A stretch of DNA of 18,499 nt from Planctomycetota bacterium. Its GTDB lineage: Bacteria; Planctomycetota; Phycisphaerae; WQYP01. Location of the stretch: assembly GCA_021809365.1 (NCBI GenBank), contig JAKBAC010000055.1, positions 1 to 18,499 on the forward strand, written 5' to 3'. The notes under the pieces were generated by a model that saw only the letters and a program-made list of their open reading frames with translations, searched no databases and was not told the DNA's origin. Below are positions 1 through 6,855 of the stretch, piece by piece (within the stretch, counting starts at the first letter, position 1; every line of letters begins with the position of its first letter). The translations under genes were made by a program, and so were the position numbers.

Positions 1-374
1 GGAAGTGGAAACGCAGCATGGTTGGGACATTGAGGCACCGGCAACCGAAAGGGTCGGCAAACCGCTATGCCCAACCTAAACCAGCGCGCCACTTCTCGAC
101 TCTACGGCAACAGAGTGACACGAACCGCAATGACGCGGGGGCGGAACGACGGTAAGCCACAGAGGTCGCAGAGATCACAGAGTTTGGGACACCACGACGA
201 TATTTACCACGAGGTAGCGGAGGGGTAGCCGCTGCGGCGGCTGGAGCAGGAGATCTGGTGATGGTTGAGCAGTAGGGCGGGGGCGCGTCGTGAAGTGTCG
301 CTAAAAATGACAGGTTGGCGGGACATCGGGTATTATTCTGGGGCTAAAGGTGCAGGATTTCGTATTCAAGGCGT
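1..374. other. Gene-free left flank with stem-forming segments
   Basis: No convincing coding frame is present before hsdR. Bases 1-140 can fold into successive helices: GAAGTGG (2-8) pairs with CCACTTC (89-95), and nested inside it GGTTGGG (20-26) pairs with CCCAACC (70-76). A GAAA-capped hairpin lies within that (about 38-57). ACTCT/AGAGT (99-103/112-116) and CCGC/GCGG (125-128/135-138) follow as separate hairpins. This could be the visible part of a structured RNA cut by the window edge, but I cannot assign a family. Bases 158-182 hold a degenerate 9-mer tandem repeat (CACAGAGGT-like). No clear -35/-10 pair was found before hsdR. Confidence 0.3.
158..182. repeat. Degenerate 9-mer tandem repeat
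   Basis: Three imperfect units occur: CACAGAGGT, CGCAGAGAT and CACAGAG. From general knowledge, similar degenerate micro-repeats of the form CACAGAG-NN are common in intergenic DNA of some environmental bacteria. No function is implied. A comparable unit set lies at 10547-10574. Confidence 0.5.
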
Positions 375-3167
375 ATGGTTTCAATGCCGGGAAGTCCAGA
401 ACAGATTGCTCGGGAGCGCATTGACCGAATGTTGGTGCAGTGCGGGTGGGTGGTTCAGGACTATGCGCAGATGAATATTTCCGCCGGTGTGGGTGTGGCG
501 ATTCGGGAATTTCCGTTGCAGACGGGTTTTGCGGATTATCTGCTGTATGCGGATGGGAAGGCCATAGGAATTGTTGAGGCCAAGCCGGAAAACCACACGC
601 TGGTGGGAGTGGAAACCCAATCCGCCAAATATACCAGCGGCCTGCCGGAAAACTTTCCGGCCTGGCGGCTGCCTCTGCCGTTTGCTTATGAATCCACGGG
701 TATCCTGACCCGGTTTACGAATAATCTTGATCCGCAGCCATGCAGTCGGGAGGTATTTTCCTTCCACCGCCCGGCGGAACTTATCCGCATGGCAGAATTG
801 GAAAGCCAATTGAGGGCGGGATTGCAGCACTTGCCGCCGCTGGACCCTGGGCGGCTGTGGCGGGTGCAAGTGGATGCGATTGCGAATCTGGAAAAGTCAC
901 TGGCGGATAATCATTCGCGGGCGTTGATTCAAATGGCCACCGGATCAGGTAAAACATTCACTGCATGCAATCTGGTCTATCGACTTATTAAATTTGCGCA
1001 TGCGAAGCGGATTTTATTTCTGGTGGATCGCAATAATCTGGGGCGGCAGACGCTGGCGGAATTCCAGCAGTTTGTTAGCCCCGGCGCACCTTATAAATTC
1101 ACGGAAGAATTTAATGTCCAGCGCCTGAAAAACAATGCCATCGACCCATCCTGCAAGGTTTGCATTACCACGATTCAGCGGCTTTATTCCATTCTCAAGG
1201 GGGAGCCGGAATTTGACGAATCGGCGGAGGAAATTTCCCAATTTGAGTGGGCCAATGCGCTGGCGTCCGGGCCGTTGCCGGTGGTTTATAACGCCATAAT
1301 ACCCATTGAAACATTTGATTTTATTATCATTGATGAATGTCACCGGAGCATTTACAACCTCTGGCGGCAGGTGCTGGAATATTTTGACGCCTTTCTAATC
1401 GGCCTGACGGCAACACCGAGCAAACAGACGATCGGCTTTTTTGATGGCAATCTGGTGCAGGAATATACCCATGAAAAAGCCGTGATTGACGGCGTAAATG
1501 TGGGCTACGAGGTATTCCGCATTGAAACGCAGATAACCAGGGACGGCGCGAAACTGGCCAGGGTTCCAGATTATTTTGTGCCGCGCCGTGATCGCAGCAC
1601 GCGGCAGAAGCGCTTTGCGCAGCTGGATAATGATCTGATTTATACGGGTAATCAGTTGGATCGGGATGTGGTCAGTGAAAGCCAGATACGCCTCGTGCTC
1701 TCCACGTTTCGTGATTGTTTGCCGCGGATTTTTCCGCTGCGCACGGATGTGCCCAAAACGCTGATCTTTGCCAAGAACGATTTACATGCCGATGACATTA
1801 CCCGCATAGCGCGGGAGGTGTTCGGCAAAGGCAATGATTTCTGCCAGAAGATCACCAGCAAAACCACGGGCCGAAAGCCCGAAGACCTGCTGGCTGAGTT
1901 TCGCAATTCTTTTAACCCGCGCATTGCGGTGACAGTGGATATGATTGCCACGGGCACGGATGTAAAGCCGTTGGAATGTCTGCTTTTTATGCGGAACATC
2001 AATTCCGCCGGTTATTTTGAGCAAATGAAGGGACGCGGCTGCCGGGTCATTCCGTCCGATGATTTACGCGGCGTGACACCGGATTCAAAGGGCAAAACGC
2101 ATTTTGTTATTGTGGACGCGGTGGGCGTGACGGAAAGTGATAAGACGTTTTCCCAGCCGCTGGATCGCAAGCCATCGGTGGCGTTTCATAAAATTCTCAA
2201 TACGGTGGCGGCGGGCGTTGTGGATGTGGATGTGGTTTCCACACTGGCGGCGCGGTTGATCCGCCTGGATCGGCAACTCGATGACAGCCAGCGGGGGCAG
2301 ATTGCGGCGGAATCCGGCGGGAAAACCCCCGCCGATTTGGCCGGCGACCTGCTGGGAAGTATTGAGCCGGATAAACTCACTGCCCTGGCGATTGAAAAGT
2401 TCAGCCTGCCGCCGGATACCGAGCCGACGGAAAGCCAGATAACGGTCATGGAGCAGCAGACCATGGCGGCGGCGCTAAAGCCGTTTCACAACCCTAACCT
2501 GCGGGACGCCATTATGCGGGTTAAAACGCAGAACGATCAGATTATTGATGAAATCAATCAGGATTCGCTGGTGCGTGCGGGCTTTGATGCCGCGGCACTG
2601 GAAAAAGCAAAATCTGTTATAAAGAGCTTCATGGAATTTATTCAAACCAATAAAGATGAAATTGAAGCCCTCCGTGTGTTGTACAGCCGACCTTTTCGGC
2701 TGGGATTGCGGTATCGGCAGGTGCGGGAATTGGCACAAAAGCTGACGGCGGCACCCTTTTTTGTAGACCCCAGAAAGCCAGAAAGCGTGGAGCGGATCTG
2801 GCAGGCGTATCAGGCGATGGAACCGCAAAAGGTACGAGGCGCGGGCCGACATTTAGTGGATCTTATTGCGCTGGTGAAACACGCCATCACGCCGGATTCA
2901 CCCTTGGTGCCGATTGCCACGGTGGTGGAGGAGCGGTACAGCCAATGGCTCGCGGAGAAGGAAGCGGCAGGGGCAACATTTACTGCGGAACAGCGGCGTT
3001 GGCTGGTGGCAATTAAGGATCATATTGCCAATTCGCTGGCCATTGAGCAGGAAGATTTTCAGGAAGTTCCGTTCAATCAACTCGGCGGCATGGGGAGAGC
3101 GTATGAGCTATTTGGCGATATGCTGCCGGCGCTGCTGGAAGAGCTGAATGGGAGGCTGGTGGCATGA
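375..3167 (+). CDS. hsdR: Type I restriction endonuclease subunit R
   Basis: This is the motor and nuclease subunit of a type I restriction-modification enzyme, which translocates DNA and cleaves unmodified targets when complexed with HsdM and HsdS. The 930 residues show an N-terminal PD-(D/E)xK-type nuclease core (D54, then E68-A-K70). The SF2 helicase core has Walker A ATGSGKT (188-194), DECH box (320-323), TATP motif III (345-348) and motif VI QMKGRGCR (550-557). The last ~250 residues look like the EcoEI-type R-subunit C-terminal domain. Length fits the EcoEI-like family. The ATG at 375 has only a weak AAGG at 368-371; the in-frame ATG at 384 is an alternative. The stop overlaps the hsdS start (ATGA), so the two are coupled. 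All motifs are intact, so the subunit is probably active. Confidence 0.95.
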   Translation: MVSMPGSPEQIARERIDRMLVQCGWVVQDYAQMNISAGVGVAIREFPLQTGFADYLLYADGKAIGIVEAKPENHTLVGVETQSAKYTSGLPENFPAWRLPLPFAYESTGILTRFTNNLDPQPCSREVFSFHRPAELIRMAELESQLRAGLQHLPPLDPGRLWRVQVDAIANLEKSLADNHSRALIQMATGSGKTFTACNLVYRLIKFAHAKRILFLVDRNNLGRQTLAEFQQFVSPGAPYKFTEEFNVQRLKNNAIDPSCKVCITTIQRLYSILKGEPEFDESAEEISQFEWANALASGPLPVVYNAIIPIETFDFIIIDECHRSIYNLWRQVLEYFDAFLIGLTATPSKQTIGFFDGNLVQEYTHEKAVIDGVNVGYEVFRIETQITRDGAKLARVPDYFVPRRDRSTRQKRFAQLDNDLIYTGNQLDRDVVSESQIRLVLSTFRDCLPRIFPLRTDVPKTLIFAKNDLHADDITRIAREVFGKGNDFCQKITSKTTGRKPEDLLAEFRNSFNPRIAVTVDMIATGTDVKPLECLLFMRNINSAGYFEQMKGRGCRVIPSDDLRGVTPDSKGKTHFVIVDAVGVTESDKTFSQPLDRKPSVAFHKILNTVAAGVVDVDVVSTLAARLIRLDRQLDDSQRGQIAAESGGKTPADLAGDLLGSIEPDKLTALAIEKFSLPPDTEPTESQITVMEQQTMAAALKPFHNPNLRDAIMRVKTQNDQIIDEINQDSLVRAGFDAAALEKAKSVIKSFMEFIQTNKDEIEALRVLYSRPFRLGLRYRQVRELAQKLTAAPFFVDPRKPESVERIWQAYQAMEPQKVRGAGRHLVDLIALVKHAITPDSPLVPIATVVEERYSQWLAEKEAAGATFTAEQRRWLVAIKDHIANSLAIEQEDFQEVPFNQLGGMGRAYELFGDMLPALLEELNGRLVA

Positions 3168-5287
3168 AGGAAACAACCGCTGAAACTCTCCCAAGGAACT
3201 GGATTACGGCTCGCCTCGGCGAGGTTCTGGAATTTAATTATGGGAGGGGGCTGCCCAGTGCAAGTCGGATTCGGGGGCCTTTTGCGGTTTATGGATCGAA
3301 TGGGGTTGTTGGAGAGCACTCCTCTGCGTTGACACCGGGTTCGACAATCATCGTCGGTCGGAAGGGTTCTGCCGGGGAGGTGCATTTCTGTAAATTTCCT
3401 TGCTGGCCTATTGACACGACCTATTTCATCAGCGATTTCAGGGGATGCGACCCTCTCTATCTATTCTATCTGCTTGGCACGCTCCGGCTAAAAAAACTGG
3501 ACACCTCGACCGCAGTTCCCGGGCTAAATCGCGATCGCGCATACGAATGCTTGATGCCTCTCGCTCCGCTGGCGGAGCAGCGGCGGATTGTGGCGAAGAT
3601 TGAGGAATTGTTTTCCGACCTGGATGCAGGCGTTGCGGCGTTGGAGCGGGTGAAGGCGAATCTGAAGCGTTACCGTGCGGCGGTGCTGAAGGCGGCGGTG
3701 GAGGGAAAATTGACCGCCGAATGGCGGAAGAAAAATCCCGCAACGGAAACTGGGGAGCAATTGCTAACGCGCATTCTGGCGGAGCGGCGGAAAAAATGGG
3801 AAGAGGGCCAACTGAAAAAATTCGCGGAGAAGGGGAAGGTGCCGCCGAGCGGTTGGAAGGGGAAATATCTGGAGCCAGAATCACCGGAGGTAGCGGGGTT
3901 GGCGGAGTTGCCGGCGGGGTGGCTTTTTGCGCGGTTGGATGTGATCGCCGAGATCAATCCTGCAAATGATCCCTTGAGCGTTGCTCCCGATACGCGTGTG
4001 CACTTCGTTCCTATGCGCGATGTCGCGGAGGATTTTGGTGGCGTCGATACCTCGCGGATGCGGCCGCTTGTTGAGGTCCGTCGGGGATATACCCAGTTCC
4101 GGTCCGGCGACATAATTTCCGCTAAGATTACGCCTTGCATGGAAAACGGAAAACTTGCGATCGTACCCGGGTTGAAAAGTCCCGTCGGCTACGGCTCGAC
4201 CGAATTTCATGTCATACGCCCTCCAACGGTTTCGCTTGGCCGATGGATCGCCCGGATCCTATCTCAGGAATCGGTGCGGCGGAATGCCCGCGGTAGCTTT
4301 AAGGGTACGGCAGGGCAACTGCGCGTACCCACCTCGTGGCTTGCGGCGCTGCCAATCCCTACTCCCCCGGCGGGAGAGCTAGCCATCGTGCTCCTAGAGA
4401 TAGAGCGGCGGCTTTCGGTTGCGGATGCTGTTGCCGCCCAGGTTGATCGGTCGTTGAAACGCGCGGCGCGGCTGCGACAGTCCATTTTGAAACGGGCCTT
4501 TGAGGGTAAGCTGGTGGCACAGAATCCCGCCGATGAGCCAGCGTCTGTTCTGCTGGAACGCATCAAGGCCCAGCGGGCGGCGGTGCCGGAGCGGCCGGCC
4601 ACAGGGCAGAAGCGGGTGGGGACACCCGCGCTCCCAGGGAGGGGCGGACATGTTGCTCAACCGGTGGCGCGGCCAACGCAGCCGAAACGAAAAGAGCGGA
4701 AGCTTTCACGGAAGGTTTGGCTGGCGCGGGCCACGATTGCCGCGTATGGCGTGCAGGCGTTGGCGGATCAACCCACATTTGGCCGGGTGCAGTTGCAGAA
4801 ATTTCTGTACCTGGCCCAGGCGCATATCGGATTGGACCTGCAGTTTGAATTTGAGAAACAGGCCGCTGGGCCGTTTGATAGGGATATTTATACGGTTGAA
4901 TCCAATGCGGTGAAGCGACAATGGATCTCTATCACCGGCGAACGCGGCGACGCCACGCACTACCATCGTGGCGTGGAAATTCAGGATCGGCTGGAATGGG
5001 CCGGTCGCATGTTCAAAAAGCAGTTGCCGGCGATTGATAAATTGATTGAGCATCTGCGCGGTATGAATACAGATCAGGCCGAGCTATTCGCTACGATTCA
5101 TGCGGTGTGGAATGAGTTGGTGAAGGGTGGCAAGCCGTGCGGCGAGGAAGAGATTGTTAAGGGCGTGTACGCCTGGCATGAAAGTAAGAAGCGGTTTACA
5201 CCGGGCGTTATTCGCGCGCGGATAAAGTGGATGCGGGAGAATGGGTATGGGGCGGGTGCGCCGAATGGGGAAATGAGTAATGAGTAA
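3164..5287 (+). CDS. hsdS: Type I specificity subunit with C-terminal Panacea/SocA-like domain
   Basis: HsdS recognises the bipartite DNA target for the restriction and methylation subunits. The 707 residues run as TRD1 (about 12-130, with YGSNGVVG and VGRKGS), first conserved helical spacer (134-235, LAPLAEQRRIVAKIEEL), TRD2 (about 250-400), second spacer (402-470), and a proline/basic linker (about 475-515). The last ~190 residues are not part of a normal HsdS: they carry LQKFLYLAQ (544-552) and AAGPFDRDIY, resembling the Panacea/SocA (DUF4065) antitoxin-adaptor family. A usual HsdS has about 400-470 residues. A strong Shine-Dalgarno (GGGAGG, 3150-3155, spacer 8) and the ATGA overlap with hsdR support this start. 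The last codons (MSNE) are encoded by the tandem AATGAGT repeat. HsdS is certain; the tail assignment is moderate. Confidence 0.9.
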   Translation: MKETTAETLPRNWITARLGEVLEFNYGRGLPSASRIRGPFAVYGSNGVVGEHSSALTPGSTIIVGRKGSAGEVHFCKFPCWPIDTTYFISDFRGCDPLYLFYLLGTLRLKKLDTSTAVPGLNRDRAYECLMPLAPLAEQRRIVAKIEELFSDLDAGVAALERVKANLKRYRAAVLKAAVEGKLTAEWRKKNPATETGEQLLTRILAERRKKWEEGQLKKFAEKGKVPPSGWKGKYLEPESPEVAGLAELPAGWLFARLDVIAEINPANDPLSVAPDTRVHFVPMRDVAEDFGGVDTSRMRPLVEVRRGYTQFRSGDIISAKITPCMENGKLAIVPGLKSPVGYGSTEFHVIRPPTVSLGRWIARILSQESVRRNARGSFKGTAGQLRVPTSWLAALPIPTPPAGELAIVLLEIERRLSVADAVAAQVDRSLKRAARLRQSILKRAFEGKLVAQNPADEPASVLLERIKAQRAAVPERPATGQKRVGTPALPGRGGHVAQPVARPTQPKRKERKLSRKVWLARATIAAYGVQALADQPTFGRVQLQKFLYLAQAHIGLDLQFEFEKQAAGPFDRDIYTVESNAVKRQWISITGERGDATHYHRGVEIQDRLEWAGRMFKKQLPAIDKLIEHLRGMNTDQAELFATIHAVWNELVKGGKPCGEEEIVKGVYAWHESKKRFTPGVIRARIKWMRENGYGAGAPNGEMSNE

Positions 5288-5292
5288 TGAGT
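5272..5292. repeat. Tandem heptamer repeat (AATGAGT)x3
   Basis: Three perfect AATGAGT units run through the hsdS stop codon, so the repeat encodes the last residues and the stop. The same motif with AATGAAT variants occurs inverted after hsdM at 12707-12733 and 12801-12830. It resembles the short tandemly repeated repetitive (STRR) heptamers known from cyanobacterial genomes. Confidence 0.85.
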
Positions 5293-5485
5293 AAAAATTT
5301 GTGAGGGGCGGTAGTTTGGGGTGGGGAGTGTTGGTGTTGTAGCGCTGCGTACTGCTGATGCATCAATAACCCCGTATTTGTAATTTCCGGGGGCTGGGGC
5401 CGGCATCCCTGCTCGTTCACTTATAGTCGGGCCCCGAACTCGCGCCTGCGGATGGGCTTTAAGATGTCTCCTTTCGTTGCTGGCG

Positions 5486-5514
5486 TTGACGTGGTGTAGA
5501 GGTGGAGTGATACT
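5486..5514 (+). promoter_or_regulatory. Sigma70-like promoter of the TM/beta-domain gene pair
   Basis: TTGACG (5486-5491) and GATACT (5509-5514) are separated by exactly 17 bases. Transcription would start near 5521, leaving about 37 bases of leader before the ATG at 5558. This position also argues against an earlier start at 5477. It would give the pair expression independent of hsdRS. Confidence 0.55.
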
Positions 5515-5557
5515 GCTTTTGCGCAGCCAACTTAATGCGGCGGTTTTGGGATTGGAT

Positions 5558-6178
5558 ATGAACCTTCAGAACGAACCGGAACGCCCCTTCGCAGAACCAG
5601 GGAAACTTCCGTGGAAGTGGGGAAGACTCGATTCCGCATTTGCTACAGTTGCCGGAATCCTAGCCGTTTCTTCTTTCCTATTGCCAGCCGTTGGTTCATG
5701 GACATATCCTGAACATTGGGCGGGGCTAGCCATCCTTGTGTTCTTGGTAGTGTTTGCGCCGAACATTTGCCGGAGGGTCACCCATAGCGCCCGCAAGCTC
5801 GGCAGCTATGACGATCTTTATCGGTCCCTCTGCCAAGCCAATGTTACTCTCTTGCATTTACAGACTCCGATCCGGGCGGCGGTGACTGACGATATTACGG
5901 TTGAGAATGTGCTGATATTCAATAGAACAATTTCCCTCACGGGTACCTTTAAGCGGAGGATGCTGCTAAAAAAGGGTGATATAATTGTTTTCTTGGACCC
6001 ATCCGATGACGAGTTCAGGTCGATGGGGCGGTTTAAGGTAACCAAGGTTTCCGGGCTAGGTTTTACGGCTGCCGAGCGGGACGGAATCGACGCCTTGTGG
6101 CGGGGAGATTTGATCGCGAAGGGGCGTGAGTCCTACACAGCAAATCCGGGTTGGGCTGTTACGATACTATCTCAATGA
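5558..6178 (+). CDS. Two-TM protein with C-terminal beta-rich cytosolic domain
   Basis: I do not recognise this 206-residue protein by name. Two hydrophobic segments (about 24-46 and 54-70) form a hairpin anchor and are followed by CRRVTHSARK. Residues 75-206 look soluble. The part around 125-190 (LLKKGDIIVFLD, then G-R-F-K-V-T-K-V) has the alternating pattern of a small SH3-like or OB-like beta barrel. The ATG at 5558 is preferred over 5477, because the latter lies upstream of the best promoter; the ribosome site is weak (GGGA, 5548-5551). The stop overlaps an ATG of the next frame and lies 14 bases before that gene's better start, so the two are surely co-transcribed. Base composition and codon style differ from hsdR and hsdS. 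A role in the membrane side of a defence or signalling pair is a guess. Confidence 0.65.
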   Translation: MNLQNEPERPFAEPGKLPWKWGRLDSAFATVAGILAVSSFLLPAVGSWTYPEHWAGLAILVFLVVFAPNICRRVTHSARKLGSYDDLYRSLCQANVTLLHLQTPIRAAVTDDITVENVLIFNRTISLTGTFKRRMLLKKGDIIVFLDPSDDEFRSMGRFKVTKVSGLGFTAAERDGIDALWRGDLIAKGRESYTANPGWAVTILSQ

Positions 6179-6192
6179 AAGCAGGTGAAAAC

Positions 6193-6633
6193 ATGAGCCA
6201 AGTAGAGGCACAAAACGCTATGGTACACCCGATCAGTGGACTTGTTGCTCAGATCCTAAACGAGCGAGAATTGGTTATTAACGTCGGGTCTACAAGCGGC
6301 GTTAAGGTCGGGACAACCTTTGCAGTCCTCGCGCAATCGCCCCTCGAAATAACGGACCCGGTATCCAAACAGGTGCTGGGTACGATTGACCGTGAGAAAG
6401 TAAGGGTAAGGGCGATGGACGTGCAGGCGAAGATCACGATTTGTCGAACCTATCGCACATTTAAAACCCCCGCGGGCCCGCTTTTCTACCCCCTAGGCCG
6501 CCTTGGGCTCGGTGATCCTCCTAAGGAAATTCCGGAAACGCTCCGTGCCTCCGAATCGTCGCTCCCGAAGCCTCTATCGCCTGAGGAAAGCTATGTGCAA
6601 ATCAAGGATCGAGTGGTAGAGGTTACGGAGTGA
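6193..6633 (+). CDS. Small FlgT_C-like beta-domain protein
   Basis: This encodes 146 residues with no signal peptide or TM segment. Residues 14-90 (GLVAQILNERELVINVGS, GVKVGTTFAVL, ITDPVSKQVLG) follow the pattern of FlgT C-terminal-like domains: GxV, a strand ending V-N-x-G, then G-V-x-x-G-xx-F-xV and I-T-D-P-xx-xx-V-L-G. The remaining ~55 residues are proline- and charge-rich. AGGTGA (6183-6188) supports the ATG at 6193; the in-frame ATG at 6175, which overlaps the upstream stop, is the alternative. It forms an operon with the two-TM gene and probably works with it, since both carry a small beta domain. The FlgT resemblance does not imply a flagellar role, as no flagellar gene is nearby. Confidence 0.6.
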   Translation: MSQVEAQNAMVHPISGLVAQILNERELVINVGSTSGVKVGTTFAVLAQSPLEITDPVSKQVLGTIDREKVRVRAMDVQAKITICRTYRTFKTPAGPLFYPLGRLGLGDPPKEIPETLRASESSLPKPLSPEESYVQIKDRVVEVTE

Positions 6634-6775
6634 CTGGAGGGCTGCTTGTGCTTTGCTCTGGGGACGCGTCGCGGCTACCGCCCGCCGGAAAGTTCGCCTC
6701 AAAATCCTATACTGACATCATGGCGGCATTACTATCTGGTGCAAACTTTTGAAGAAAGGCACCTTTCGGATTCCC

Positions 6776-6806
6776 AGTGCCAAGCCGCATCCGTGCCGCT
6801 GGCACT
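6776..6806. terminator. Inverted repeat between convergent genes
   Basis: AGTGCCA (6776-6782) and TGGCACT (6800-6806) form a 7-bp perfect stem around 17 bases, in the 222-base gap between the convergent genes ending at 6633 and 6856. There is no T-run on either strand, so it is at best a weak or bidirectional terminator. The rest of 6634-6855 shows nothing else I can support. Confidence 0.3.
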
Positions 6807-6855
6807 ACGATATCTACGTCACGTCCATCTGTTATTCACGTCCTGATGTTCTACG

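Noticed and set aside
106..158. Resemblance of GCAACAGAGTGACACGAACC to the ACAGAG...AACCGC region of RNase P RNA, with a GGTAAG further on
   Set aside because: The universally conserved P4 strands (GGAAAGTCC-type and AACCCGGCTTA-type) are absent and the spacing between the matching pieces is too short.
265..474. 69-codon plus-strand frame before and over the hsdR start
   Set aside because: It overlaps the clear hsdR start, has no ribosome site and shows no protein-like features.
5477..5557. Upstream in-frame ATG for the two-TM protein
   Set aside because: It lies before the best promoter, and the extra residues include Cys and Trp-rich sequence without a ribosome site.
6646..6846. 66-codon plus-strand frame after the FlgT_C-like gene
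   Set aside because: No start signal; low-complexity, unlikely composition; overlaps the inverted repeat between convergent genes.
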